Shown: positions 16,987-26,450 of the stretch, in pieces
Position numbering within the stretch: position 1 is the stretch's first letter
How the letters are laid out: every line of letters starts with the position of its first letter
Assembly (NCBI GenBank): GCA_910584045.1
Contig: CAJTYO010000002.1
Coordinates: 1 to 64,000, forward strand
Direction: 5' to 3'
Source: an uncultured Oscillospiraceae bacterium
GTDB lineage: Bacteria > Bacillota > Clostridia > Oscillospirales > Oscillospiraceae
DNA: 64,000 nt
Made by a program: the position numbers and the translations under genes
The notes under the pieces: model-generated
Databases searched by the model: none
The model's input: the letters and a program-made list of their open reading frames with translations, nothing else
What the model was told of the DNA's origin: nothing

Positions 16987-19620
16987 ATGATAAAAGCGAC
17001 TGTAGGCTTGTCTCAAATACTTCTGCTGATCTTTGCTGGTGCAGGGTCAATATACTGCTTGAAGCTAAAGAGTAAGAAGTCAATAGCGGTTTGTTGCTGC
17101 TGCTTGATTGTTTTTTCGCTCCTTGCACTAAAGTTTAATCAGACATTTGTCAAAGTGTCAGATGAAATCATAATAATTGCCCAGAACGAAAAATGTGAAG
17201 AAAGCAGAGGGACGGAAGTTGATATTTCCAATTTGCGCATTGATGGAGACGTTATTAAATCCTATAACATAACTAACGGACATTGGTATGATCACTTGGA
17301 TCGCTACTCATGGAGACCTCCTGAAGATAGCAGATGGGATGGGACGGCGACCAACAGCATTACAATAAAGGTGCCTGTTGGATGGGAGCGCTCAATCCAG
17401 TTTCAGGGAAATAAATGGCGCGGATATGTTACTGTAGAAAAACCGGATGGTACGACAGAAACCTTTGACACCTATGCACCGGAAGTGAAGATTTATTCCT
17501 GCGAAATAGGTCAAAGCGATACAAAACTGCTGTTATTGCAGGGTGTAGCCGATATTTCCAGCTATGCACTGATTCTTGGCTTGCTGACAACGCTTTTTGT
17601 TTGGGGAATCAAAAAAGAAGGGACAATCGAAAAATCGGAAAGGCAAAGCAAAAGAGGAGAAGTCAGGCCAACATCAGGCAGTAAGAGGCAGTGGGTCTGG
17701 TCAGGGGTGTTTGCAGGCGCTCTCGCAATTTTGTTGGCAATATTCTCTGTAGCCAATTTGCAGGGGCGGTTAAAGACAGACGCACTGATTTTGGCAACCG
17801 GAGATCAAATAGAATCGGAGCCAATTACAGCGGGGGCCCCTTATACACAGGTTTTTACGGCAAATGGAACATTCAATCAAATCCGGCTGCGCTTCTGCAC
17901 ATATGGAAGGGAAAATACGGCAAGCACTACTGTCCAATTGGTGGATGATGCAACGGAGGCTGTGCTTGGAAGTTGGGAGATTGAGAATGCCAGTGTCAGT
18001 AAGGATGTAGTGAGGCTCTCGCTGCAGGAAGCCCAAAATAAAGGCGTCTACAGACTGGTTGTTGAAGGGCACAATCCGGATGAGAAAACGAGTATTGGCA
18101 TTTATTTACAGGAAAAATCTGTATATAATGGTGAACTGTTTGTCTCTGAAAGTCTTCATGATAAGGACATAAGCATTGGACTATATCAGGAAACAAATCT
18201 GGGAATTTACAGACTTGTTTGCGTTTTGGTGGCTGCCGTTATTTGCGCATGGCTGGCGTGTGTGTTGCTTTTTATACGCAAGCTGGAGTTATGGAAAAGT
18301 GCATTCGTCCTTGTAATGGGATTTGGATGCGTTTATCTGGCAATTTTTCCGGCAGGATGCATTAACGATAGCTGGAAACATTATGTGACAGCCTATCAAT
18401 GCAGCAATCAGATTTTGGGAATCACAGAGTCCGAAACGGGCACCGTGATGATGCGGAAAGATGATTGCGATGAATTCATTCGATATCGGAATTTGTCGCA
18501 AAAAGCAAGTATTACGACTTATTTTGAAGAATTTGATGAGGCTTCACTATTGTGTCGAAACCAAACGCTGATGGATTGTGGGGAAAACAGTCTTATTATT
18601 AGATCAAAGAATGCTGCCAGCAGTATTGCATACTTTCCACAGATACTGGGATTGACTTTAGGGAGAATCCTTTCGCTTGGGACGATACCCTGTATGTTTT
18701 TAGCTCGATTTCTTCAGCTGTTTTCTGTGGCGGTGATGGTTTCTGCGGCAATTAAGATCATCCCGTCAAAAAAGGAAATACTGCTGCTAATTGCGTTGCT
18801 TCCCATTTTCCTACAGCAGGTTACGGCTTTTTCCTATGATGGTATTGCATTTGGTTTGGCATTCCTGTTTATTTCTGTCTGCATGAAATTGGCAATACAA
18901 ACAGAAAAAATATCTGTATCCAGCTATGCGTTCCTGGTCATAGCAGTCTTTGGGCTATGTGCCTGCCGGGGAGGTATGTACATCTTTTTGCTGTTTCTGC
19001 TTACTCTGATTCCAAAACGTGTATTGAGCACGCTTTCCAAGCTGTATTTATTAGGCGGAGGGATATTTGTTGTATTGTCTCTCTATGGCAGGACTTACTT
19101 GGGAGTATCGTCTGGAGGGAATACAGATACACTGACATTTGGTCCCCCCCTTCAGCATCCGATCAAGCTAGGGTTGCAATTTATAAGTTCGATTATTGAA
19201 AACATAGATATATATTGGAGCGGCTCGTTTGGACAACAGATGGGGTGGAGCGAAGGGATCATACCGCATTTTATTGCGTTTGGATTTATGGTAATGCAGT
19301 TGATTGTGAGTCTTGATGATTCTCATGAAGAATCACCGTTGGGTGTAAAGACAAGGGTTATTTATTTGCTGCCGGTTTTGCTGACATTGGGATTCTGCCT
19401 CGGGACAATGTATCTTGCAGAATCCAGTCGCGCAACGGAATGGAACATCTGGGGGGTTCAGGGAAGGTATTTCCTTCCGGTTATGCCATTGGTATTTTTC
19501 CAGGTGCAAAACCGGTCTGTTGTATTGGCGAGAAATGTCAGACCCACTATAATTTGTGCGTTCTGTGCTTGGGAGACTATAGAAATTTTCTATTTGATGC
19601 GAACTTTTGTTATGCGGTGA
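16987..19620 (+). CDS. Multi-spanning DUF2142-like membrane protein with ectodomain
   Basis: About 877 residues. An N-terminal hydrophobic pair is followed by an extracytoplasmic segment containing NKWRGYVTV, which resembles the ectodomain of the acyltransferase at 13641-15329. After a second soluble region, about ten membrane helices carry DUF2142-type features (CINDSWKHYVTAYQ, LLPIFLQQVTAFSYDGIAFG, ACRGGMYIFLLFLLTLIP). DUF2142 proteins cluster with polysaccharide export genes and are probably GT-C-like enzymes or polymer-processing proteins. ATG 16987 with GAGGTGAGA upstream is chosen. ATG 16906, overlapping the previous stop, would add 27 residues. Confidence 0.65.
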   Translation: MIKATVGLSQILLLIFAGAGSIYCLKLKSKKSIAVCCCCLIVFSLLALKFNQTFVKVSDEIIIIAQNEKCEESRGTEVDISNLRIDGDVIKSYNITNGHWYDHLDRYSWRPPEDSRWDGTATNSITIKVPVGWERSIQFQGNKWRGYVTVEKPDGTTETFDTYAPEVKIYSCEIGQSDTKLLLLQGVADISSYALILGLLTTLFVWGIKKEGTIEKSERQSKRGEVRPTSGSKRQWVWSGVFAGALAILLAIFSVANLQGRLKTDALILATGDQIESEPITAGAPYTQVFTANGTFNQIRLRFCTYGRENTASTTVQLVDDATEAVLGSWEIENASVSKDVVRLSLQEAQNKGVYRLVVEGHNPDEKTSIGIYLQEKSVYNGELFVSESLHDKDISIGLYQETNLGIYRLVCVLVAAVICAWLACVLLFIRKLELWKSAFVLVMGFGCVYLAIFPAGCINDSWKHYVTAYQCSNQILGITESETGTVMMRKDDCDEFIRYRNLSQKASITTYFEEFDEASLLCRNQTLMDCGENSLIIRSKNAASSIAYFPQILGLTLGRILSLGTIPCMFLARFLQLFSVAVMVSAAIKIIPSKKEILLLIALLPIFLQQVTAFSYDGIAFGLAFLFISVCMKLAIQTEKISVSSYAFLVIAVFGLCACRGGMYIFLLFLLTLIPKRVLSTLSKLYLLGGGIFVVLSLYGRTYLGVSSGGNTDTLTFGPPLQHPIKLGLQFISSIIENIDIYWSGSFGQQMGWSEGIIPHFIAFGFMVMQLIVSLDDSHEESPLGVKTRVIYLLPVLLTLGFCLGTMYLAESSRATEWNIWGVQGRYFLPVMPLVFFQVQNRSVVLARNVRPTIICAFCAWETIEIFYLMRTFVMR

Positions 19621-19644
19621 AAAATATCAATTTAAACAACTTCT

Positions 19645-20871
19645 ATGAACAATAAATCAGTAATCTCCAACATCCTCTGGAACACTGCCGGCAATATCAT
19701 CTATCTCGGCTGCCAATGGCTGCTGAGCGTAGTCGTGGTTCGCATATCCGGCAGCTACGCGGATGCAGGAATCCTGACGCTGGCCATCTCCGTGACAAAC
19801 ATCTTTACAACTCTGGCGTTATTCAATGTGCGGAACTATCAGGTCTCAGATATATCCGAAAAGTACACCCAGTCCGACTACATATCTCACCGGATTCTCA
19901 CTTGTATTGCTGCGGTCGCGCTCTGTGTTACCTTTGCTGATGTCAGTGGATATAGCTTGGGCACAGCGCTAAGCATTATTGCTTATATGCTTATGCGGAC
20001 TGTGGAAGCCCTTGCGGATGTTTTCCACGGAATTCTGCAAAAGCAATGGCGGCTGGATGTCGTCGGTAAATCCTGCATTTTCAGAGGAATTGCACTGATT
20101 ACCGGTTTTACTGTGGTGTATAAACTCTCGGGGCGGCTTCCTGCGGCACTCTTCGTCATGGCTGCGCTGACAGCGGCGGTATTTGTTTCCTATGATATCA
20201 GAGTAACCGGAAAACTAACCAAACTTTCCTGCCAGTTTAACAGAAGCAGCTTGATTAATCTTTCCAAAGACTGTCTCCCTGTCCTTGGCTATGGGCTCCT
20301 GATCAACTCCATTGCCCTTGTGGTCAGATTTTGCATAGAGCGCTATCACGGGGAGGAGATGCTGGGATACTACGGGAGTGTCTCAACGATTGCCGTGATT
20401 GTCCAGGCGGCAGCAAATTTCATTCTGGTTCCGCTGAACGGTGTAATTGGTGAATATTATGCGCAGGGAAATCGGAGAGAAATTCAAAAACTTGCAGGGA
20501 AGGTTATCCTGCTCCTGGGCGTGGTAACGGGAGGGACGCTTGCATGTGCAGCAGTTTTCGGGAAATTTGCGCTGGTGCTGCTGTTTGGAAAATCCATAGA
20601 GCCGTACACCTGGCTCCTGATTCCGACTATATTGGCAAGCTGCTTGACAGGACTGGCCTGGTTTCTGGGGATGATTCTTATCATCATACGGAAAATGAAA
20701 GCACTGATTATAGGAGCGGCTGTCGGGGCTGCCGTGAGTATTGTATTGTCTGCCGCTTTAGTTCCCAAGTTTGTATTTGACGGCGCTAATGTCACGGTGA
20801 TTGCGGCACTCTGTATTTCTATTGTCATATATGTGATTACCCTAAGAAACAGGGGCTGTATGAAAGGTTAG
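19645..20871 (+). CDS. Polysaccharide flippase (Wzx/MOP superfamily)
   Basis: This is a 408-residue integral membrane protein with about 12 hydrophobic segments and the PST/Wzx start (NILWNTAGNIIYLGCQWLLS). It is predicted to flip undecaprenyl-linked oligosaccharide across the membrane. Its coexistence with a complete ABC exporter pair in the same operon is unusual: either two glycans are made, or one transporter handles a side-branch donor. It is followed after 6 bp by a glycosyltransferase gene. Confidence 0.8.
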   Translation: MNNKSVISNILWNTAGNIIYLGCQWLLSVVVVRISGSYADAGILTLAISVTNIFTTLALFNVRNYQVSDISEKYTQSDYISHRILTCIAAVALCVTFADVSGYSLGTALSIIAYMLMRTVEALADVFHGILQKQWRLDVVGKSCIFRGIALITGFTVVYKLSGRLPAALFVMAALTAAVFVSYDIRVTGKLTKLSCQFNRSSLINLSKDCLPVLGYGLLINSIALVVRFCIERYHGEEMLGYYGSVSTIAVIVQAAANFILVPLNGVIGEYYAQGNRREIQKLAGKVILLLGVVTGGTLACAAVFGKFALVLLFGKSIEPYTWLLIPTILASCLTGLAWFLGMILIIIRKMKALIIGAAVGAAVSIVLSAALVPKFVFDGANVTVIAALCISIVIYVITLRNRGCMKG

Positions 20872-20877
20872 AATCCA

Positions 20878-21660
20878 ATGAAAAAAATAAGCTTTGTTAC
20901 ACCGGTTTATAACGCACAGGATATGCTCCGTCGTACACTTGAAAGTGTTCTTAGGCAAGACTATCCCAATATTGAGCACGTTGTGGTGGATGGAGGTTCA
21001 TCGGATGGGACCGTTGACGTTTTAAAAGAATATGAGAAGAAGTATCTGGCGGTAGGGAAAAAACTGATTTGGATCAGTGAAAAGGATAACGGAATTTGGG
21101 ACGCAACAAATAAGGCGACTGATATGTCAAGCGGAGAACTTATCATGTATGCTACGGATGTGTTTTGCAATTTGCATATTATTTCTGAAATAGTAGATGC
21201 ATTTGAAAAGAATAATATTGATTATTTGCATGGAGGAATGTTGTACCAAAGGGACGGAAAGATAATTCGTCGGTGGAGGGGCAAGCAGGGAAATTGGCGG
21301 CTGGGGTGGATGATGGCAAGCCCAACTTTATGTTATACAAGGGAGACTTGGGAGAAACATGGACCTTACATAGAAGAATACCGGGCATCTGCAGACTATG
21401 ATTTTCAGATTAAACTTTTCAAAGATAAATCCCTTAAATGTAAGGCAATTTGCAATCCGCTGGTCATTTTTTATGCAGGAGGCATAAGCAATGGGAGTAT
21501 AAAACTAAAGTGGAATGCCATAAAAGAGGGAAATAGGATTTTGCACGATAACAATGTTAGCTTTCCTGCCTTTACCACCTTTTGTAAAATTGTTATAGCA
21601 ATATTTGCTTACGGTTTAGCATCTCATGAAAGTGTAGAGCTGGAAGAGTGGATGAATTAG
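20878..21660 (+). CDS. Family 2 glycosyltransferase (WcaA/WcaE-like)
   Basis: This is a 260-residue protein with ISFVTPVYNAQDMLRRTLES, VVDGGSSDGTVDVLKEY and the motif SEKDNGIWDATNKA, the signature of colanic-acid-type GT2 enzymes. The usual NsDD acceptor motif is changed to ATD in YATDVFCN, so the metal site is atypical. The gene is noticeably AT-rich compared with upstream heptose genes, which suggests a different origin. Confidence 0.8.
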   Translation: MKKISFVTPVYNAQDMLRRTLESVLRQDYPNIEHVVVDGGSSDGTVDVLKEYEKKYLAVGKKLIWISEKDNGIWDATNKATDMSSGELIMYATDVFCNLHIISEIVDAFEKNNIDYLHGGMLYQRDGKIIRRWRGKQGNWRLGWMMASPTLCYTRETWEKHGPYIEEYRASADYDFQIKLFKDKSLKCKAICNPLVIFYAGGISNGSIKLKWNAIKEGNRILHDNNVSFPAFTTFCKIVIAIFAYGLASHESVELEEWMN

Positions 21661-21721
21661 AGATTTTCAATAATCTGCACTTATACTGCAATATAGGCAG
21701 GGATAGGCAAGTAAGATTTGT

Positions 21722-21748
21722 AAATTTTCTAGGTGAAATAGAAAATTT
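21722..21748 (+). repeat. AT-rich perfect inverted repeat before gmd
   Basis: AAATTTTCTA (21722-21731) pairs with TAGAAAATTT (21739-21748) around a 7-nt loop in the 109-bp gap before gmd. It may be a weak terminator or attenuator that separates the GT genes from the nucleotide-sugar genes. Confidence 0.45.
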
Positions 21749-21769
21749 GTTGTTTGAGGAGAAAGGAAT

Positions 21770-22789
21770 ATGAAGACAGCCCTTATCACCGGCATCACCG
21801 GCCAGGATGGTTCCTACCTCTCCGAGCTGTTGCTGGAGAAAGGATATGAGGTCCACGGCGTTGTCCGCCGGGCATCTATTGCCAATACAGCCCGAATCGA
21901 TCACCTGCTGGCCCAAAATGCAATTACACTACACGACGGCGATCTTACTGATGCATCTTCACTTATCCGTATTATTGGACTTGTCCAACCGGATGAAATT
22001 TACAATCTTGCGGCGCAGAGCCACGTTCAGGTATCCTTCGATGTGCCGGAGTACTCCGGCGATGTGGATGCCATAGGCGTTCTGCGCATACTGGATGCCT
22101 TTCGCATTCTGGGACTGACAGAGAGAACCAGATTCTATCAGGCATCCACATCAGAGCTTTTTGGAAAAGTGGAAGAGGTTCCCCAGAAAGAAACTACGCC
22201 TTTCCATCCGTATAGTCCCTATGCGGTGGCCAAGCAGTACGGCTATTGGATCACTAAGGAGTATCGAGAGGCCTACGGTATGTTTGCAGCAAACGGTATT
22301 TTGTTTAACCACGAATCCGAGCGGCGTGGCGAAACGTTTGTTACACGGAAGATTACTTTAGCGGCGGCGAATATTGCGGCAGGAAAACAAGATAGGCTAT
22401 ATCTTGGTAATTTAGATTCCCTGCGAGACTGGGGGTATGCAAAAGACTATGTGGAATGTATGTGGTTGATTTTGCAGCATGATACGCCGGATGATTTTGT
22501 TGTCGCAACAGGGGAACAGCATTCCGTTCGGGAGTTTTGCAGTTTGGCATTTCACTATGCAGGAATGGAATTAGAGTGGCAGGGAGCAGGCATTGAGGAA
22601 AGAGGCGTTGAGCGGAAAACCGGTAAGGTGCGTGTGGAAGTATCTCCAAAATTTTTCCGTCCAACGGATGTAGTAACACTGCTCGGTGATCCGTCAAAGG
22701 CGAAAAAAGAATTAGGGTGGAATCCGCAGAAGACCTCGTTTGAAGAGCTGGTCAAGTTGATGGTAGAAAGCGATTTAAGTCAATTATAG
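21770..22789 (+). CDS. gmd: GDP-mannose 4,6-dehydratase (or GDP-heptose 4,6-dehydratase)
   Basis: This is a 339-residue extended SDR with ITGITGQDGSYLSELLLEKG, the insert VVRRAS, the active-site STSELFGK with YSPYAVAKQY, and NHESERRGETFVTRKI, all hallmarks of Gmd. It removes water from the GDP-activated sugar to give the 4-keto-6-deoxy form. ManC downstream makes GDP-mannose, the usual substrate. The GDP-heptose genes upstream make a DmhA-like activity on GDP-manno-heptose an alternative that sequence alone cannot exclude. RBS GAGGAGAAAGGA. Confidence 0.85.
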   Translation: MKTALITGITGQDGSYLSELLLEKGYEVHGVVRRASIANTARIDHLLAQNAITLHDGDLTDASSLIRIIGLVQPDEIYNLAAQSHVQVSFDVPEYSGDVDAIGVLRILDAFRILGLTERTRFYQASTSELFGKVEEVPQKETTPFHPYSPYAVAKQYGYWITKEYREAYGMFAANGILFNHESERRGETFVTRKITLAAANIAAGKQDRLYLGNLDSLRDWGYAKDYVECMWLILQHDTPDDFVVATGEQHSVREFCSLAFHYAGMELEWQGAGIEERGVERKTGKVRVEVSPKFFRPTDVVTLLGDPSKAKKELGWNPQKTSFEELVKLMVESDLSQL

Positions 22790-22866
22790 GTGAACATAAT
22801 CGTACTCATTATCACTTATATGTCATGTATAGTCAGATATTGCCATAAATGGATTAGGAGGTATCT

Positions 22867-23805
22867 ATGCTTGTCGGCAAACGAATTGTTATAACCGGGG
22901 GAGCTGGTTTTCTTGGAACACATATTACAAAAATCTTAGCTGAATCTAACGACGTTTTTGTTCCACGGAGCAAAGATTATGATTTAAAGTCATCAGATGC
23001 AGTAAAACAAATTTTTACCGATTTCCCCAATACTGATATAGTGATACATGCAGCTGCTGATATCGGGGGTATAGGATATAGCAGCACCCACCCAGCAGAT
23101 CAGTTTTACAACAACACACTAATAAATTTAAATATCGTTCACCAGTCGTTTAAAGCTGGGATAAAGAAGTTTGTAGGAGTTGGGAGTGTTTGTGAATATC
23201 CGGCCGATGCACAAGTGCCATTTAAGGAAGAAAGTTTATGGGATGGCTATCCGGTTATAACGAATGATGCGTATGGGTTGACGAAGCGCATGCTATTGGC
23301 ACAATGTACAGCATATAATAAGCAACATAATTTTCAGTTCATTCACTTACTGCCCGTAAATTTATACGGACCGGGAGATGATTTTGACACGAACAATTCA
23401 CATGTTATTCCTGCAATCATAAAAAAAGTCGTCTATGCAATGGACCACGGGGAAGAGGTCGTAGAAATATGGGGAACAGGAAATGAAAGCAGAGAATTTG
23501 TGTATGTTGAAGATGCAGCAGAAGCAGTTGTTTTTGCATCGGAGAAATATGAGAAACCTTACCCTGTGAATATTGGTTCAGGAGCCGAAATAATAATAAG
23601 AAATCTGGCAAACACAATAGGAAGTATTCTTCAGTTTAAAGGGAATTTCGTATTTCTTAATAATGGGCTCGGCGGGCAGCACCGCCGGTTGCTTGACGTT
23701 AGCAAAGCGAAAGAAGAATTTGGGTTTATAGCAAAAACAAGTTTACATGATGGCCTTGTGAAAACAATTGAGTACTACATTGATAATAAGCACAATTTAG
23801 GATAG
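22867..23805 (+). CDS. fcl: GDP-4-keto-6-deoxy sugar reductase/epimerase (GDP-fucose-synthase-like)
   Basis: This is a 312-residue SDR with ITGGAGFLGTH, HAAADIGGIGYSSTHPADQF, GVGSVCEYP and DAYGLTKRM, matching the GDP-L-fucose synthase group. It acts after Gmd to make GDP-L-fucose or a related deoxy sugar. Members of this group also include DmhB-like enzymes that reduce GDP-4-keto-6-deoxy-heptose, so with heptose genes nearby the product may be a 6-deoxy-heptose. TTAGGAGG lies 5-12 nt before ATG 22867. Confidence 0.8.
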   Translation: MLVGKRIVITGGAGFLGTHITKILAESNDVFVPRSKDYDLKSSDAVKQIFTDFPNTDIVIHAAADIGGIGYSSTHPADQFYNNTLINLNIVHQSFKAGIKKFVGVGSVCEYPADAQVPFKEESLWDGYPVITNDAYGLTKRMLLAQCTAYNKQHNFQFIHLLPVNLYGPGDDFDTNNSHVIPAIIKKVVYAMDHGEEVVEIWGTGNESREFVYVEDAAEAVVFASEKYEKPYPVNIGSGAEIIIRNLANTIGSILQFKGNFVFLNNGLGGQHRRLLDVSKAKEEFGFIAKTSLHDGLVKTIEYYIDNKHNLG

Positions 23806-23828
23806 ATCTTCGCAAAAGGAAAAAAGTA

Positions 23829-25172
23829 ATGCAGATTGTACTATTATCCGGCGGCTCTGGGAAACGCCTGTGGCCGCTGTCGAACGATGTCCGATCCAAG
23901 CAGTTCCTGAAGATAGTCAGGGATGAGCGCGGCGGAGTGGAGTCTATGGTGCAGCGTGTCTACCGCCAGATCATGGCGGCGAAGCTGGGCGCAGAGATAA
24001 CCATTGCAACCAGCATTACACAAGTGGAATCCATTCGCAATCAACTGGGGGACAGCGTATCCATTATAGTTGAGCCTGCGCGGAGAAATACTTTCCCTGC
24101 GATTGCTTTGGCATCCGCCTATCTGTTCTACGAGAAAAAATGCAGCCCGGACGAGACGGTCTTGGTGCTGCCGGTGGATCCGTATGTGGACGACGGCTAT
24201 TTCCAGACGTTGAGAACCTTGGATGAAGCGGTACAGGCCGACAGGGCGGACATTATACTCATGGGCGTACAGCCCACCTATCCCTCTGAGAAGTACGGCT
24301 ATATTATTCCGGAGGAACGGGGACGCTTGAGCAGGGTACTCTCTTTCAAGGAAAAACCCGATACTAGGACAGCGCAGGAGTTTATCGCCCGGGGCGGGCT
24401 GTGGAACTGCGGCGTATTCGCATTCAGGCTGTCGTATCTTCTGGAAATGATCCATACTACGACTGCGTGCAGTGGATATGCGGACGTGGCGCGTCAGTAC
24501 ACTGCGTTTGAGCGGACAAGCTTTGACTACGCGGTGGTGGAAAAGGCGAGATCGGTAGCAGTCGTCCCATATCGCGGCGAGTGGAAGGATCTGGGTACTT
24601 GGAATACCCTCACGGAAGTGATGGATGCAGCGCCGATCGGGGATGTGAAACTGTCGGAGGATTGTGAAAACACCCACGTCATCAACGAGCTGGAAATCCC
24701 GGTGGTGGTGATGGGGGCGCGGAATATGGTGATTGCGGCCAGTCCGGACGGTCTCCTTGTAGCGGACAAGGTGCAGAGCTCCTACATAAAGCAGTACGTG
24801 GAAAACCGGGATATGCGCCCGATGTATGAGGAGCGTGCGTGGGGCGAGTACAAGGTGCTGGACTTTGCGATGAGCGCGGACGGCATGAAATCTCTCACCA
24901 AGCGGAAGAAAATACAGAGGGGCAAGAAAATTGAGTATCAATCGCACAAGAACCGGGCCGAAGTGATTACGGTCATCAGCGGCAAATGCATCATTACGAT
25001 CAACGACCGGGCCCATGAGGCCTATGCGGGGGATACTTATGCAATTGCGGAAGGGATCCGGCACGGTCTGGAGGCTGTCACGGATACGGAAGTGATCGAG
25101 ATTCAGGTGGGAAAAGAGCTTATAAGCGACGGGACAGAGCCCTGTGAAAAGGGAAGGGAGATCGATATATGA
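23829..25172 (+). CDS. manC: Mannose-1-phosphate guanylyltransferase
   Basis: This is a 447-residue protein. The N-terminal transferase carries LLSGGSGKRLWPLSNDVRSK, PARRNTFPAIALA, LPVDPYVDD and FKEKPD. The C-terminal cupin of about 110 residues (RAEVITVISG, ITINDRAHEAYAGDTY) is the mannose-6-phosphate isomerase part of ManC/AlgA-type enzymes. It forms GDP-mannose, feeding gmd and mannosyltransferases. It overlaps the next gene by 4 nt. Confidence 0.92.
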   Translation: MQIVLLSGGSGKRLWPLSNDVRSKQFLKIVRDERGGVESMVQRVYRQIMAAKLGAEITIATSITQVESIRNQLGDSVSIIVEPARRNTFPAIALASAYLFYEKKCSPDETVLVLPVDPYVDDGYFQTLRTLDEAVQADRADIILMGVQPTYPSEKYGYIIPEERGRLSRVLSFKEKPDTRTAQEFIARGGLWNCGVFAFRLSYLLEMIHTTTACSGYADVARQYTAFERTSFDYAVVEKARSVAVVPYRGEWKDLGTWNTLTEVMDAAPIGDVKLSEDCENTHVINELEIPVVVMGARNMVIAASPDGLLVADKVQSSYIKQYVENRDMRPMYEERAWGEYKVLDFAMSADGMKSLTKRKKIQRGKKIEYQSHKNRAEVITVISGKCIITINDRAHEAYAGDTYAIAEGIRHGLEAVTDTEVIEIQVGKELISDGTEPCEKGREIDI

Positions 25173-25879
25173 GGATGTCTGTATTGATTATTATCCCCGC
25201 CTATAACGAGCAGGATAACATCCTCCGCACAATACAGGACGTTGAGCAGAATGTCCCTGGTGCAAACTACATTGTTGTTAACGACTGCTCCAGCGATGAT
25301 ACGCGGACGATCCTGCGGGAACAGCAGGTCAATTATTTGGACGTCCCCGTGAATCTCGGCATAGGCGGCGGTGTGCAGACGGGCTACCGCTATGCGCTGG
25401 AGCATGGGTACGACATTGCGATTCAATTTGACGGCGACGGCCAGCATGACGCGCGGTACATAAGCGATTTGATTGCGCCAATCAAAAACGGCCAGGCCGA
25501 TGTGGTGATTGGCTCCCGGTTTATCACCAACGAGGGCTTTCAGTCCTCCGCCATGCGGCGGCTGGGAATCAACTTCCTGAGTACGTTGATTCGCCTGCTC
25601 TGCGGGGTCAAGGTCAAGGATGTGACCAGTGGAATGCGTGCGGTCAACCGGAAAATAATGGAAGAATTTTCCGAAAACTACGCGCAGGACTACCCGGAGC
25701 CGGAGGCGATTCTGGCCTCCGGCCTGATGGGGGCGCGAATTCAGGAGGTCCCAGTGCAGATGTGGGAGCGGCTGGGCGGGACAAGCTCCATCAATGCTCT
25801 GCGGTCTGTGTACTACATGATAAAGGTTTCGACTGCCCTGGTCATGACGCGGCTGACCGTGGGGAGGGGGCAGCGATGA
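25169..25879 (+). CDS. DPM1-like family 2 glycosyltransferase
   Basis: This is a 236-residue enzyme with VLIIIPAYNEQDNILRTI, VVNDCSSDDTRTIL, QFDGDGQHDARYI and VIGSRF, resembling polyprenyl-phosphate mannosyl- or glucosyltransferases. No C-terminal membrane helices are present. It is coupled (ATGA overlap) to the DUF2304 gene, the usual small membrane partner of this subgroup. It is predicted to load a polyprenyl-phosphate with a hexose for transfer outside the membrane. Confidence 0.88.
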   Translation: MRMSVLIIIPAYNEQDNILRTIQDVEQNVPGANYIVVNDCSSDDTRTILREQQVNYLDVPVNLGIGGGVQTGYRYALEHGYDIAIQFDGDGQHDARYISDLIAPIKNGQADVVIGSRFITNEGFQSSAMRRLGINFLSTLIRLLCGVKVKDVTSGMRAVNRKIMEEFSENYAQDYPEPEAILASGLMGARIQEVPVQMWERLGGTSSINALRSVYYMIKVSTALVMTRLTVGRGQR

Positions 25880-26244
25880 TTTCGATAAAATTACAGATCA
25901 CAATGTTGGTTGCGGTGGGGTTGTACTTTCTGATTGTATTCAGGCTTTTGAAGAAAAAGACGCTGAATTTGAAGTACACACTGCTCTGGCTGGCCTCCGG
26001 GATCATCATGTTGGCGCTGGCTGTTTTCCCGCAGATATTGGGATGGTTCGCTGCATTGGTAGGGATATACGAGCCAACCAACGCGCTGTTTGCGTTCATG
26101 TTTTTCTGCGTGATTATCATTCTGATGTCCATTACGGCGATTGTGTCCAAGCTGAATGAAAAGAGCAAGCGGCTCATTCAGTCAGTTGCCCTGCTGGAGA
26201 AGAGGGTACGGGAGTTGGAGGATGACCGGTCAGAGGAGGTGTAG
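25876..26244 (+). CDS. DUF2304-family small membrane protein
   Basis: This is a 122-residue protein with three hydrophobic segments (QITMLVAVGLYFLIVFRLL; ASGIIMLALAVFP; LFAFMFFCVIIILMS). A charged coiled-coil tail (SKLNEKSKRLIQ...LEKRVRELED) follows. ATG 25876 overlaps the preceding stop by 4 nt after GGGGAGGGGG. DUF2304 genes regularly follow DPM1-like glycosyltransferases and may anchor them. It is the last gene of the polysaccharide operon. Confidence 0.85.
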   Translation: MISIKLQITMLVAVGLYFLIVFRLLKKKTLNLKYTLLWLASGIIMLALAVFPQILGWFAALVGIYEPTNALFAFMFFCVIIILMSITAIVSKLNEKSKRLIQSVALLEKRVRELEDDRSEEV

Positions 26245-26392
26245 CAACTTTTTATTTATACATTTCCCCTGTCACTGTGGAAGGCCGCTTCTCAGGCAGT
26301 TTTGGAGTTGACCCACAACCTGACCCACACGGGGAAAAAAGCGGACGGAGACAGTGGAGCGGATAGGACGGAAAGCATGATTTTCCCGGAAC

Positions 26393-26433
26393 AAAAAGGC
26401 CCGGAAACTGCTGGCCACCAGCGGTTTTCGGGC
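26393..26433 (-). terminator. Intrinsic terminator reading leftward
   Basis: The arms GCCCGGAAAC (26399-26408) and GTTTTCGGGC (26424-26433), plus an inner GCTGG/CCAGC stem, form a strong hairpin. On the minus strand it is followed by five T residues (plus-strand A 26393-26397). It shields the operon end from leftward transcription. Confidence 0.7.
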
Positions 26434-26450
26434 TCGCTATCACTTGGTAA

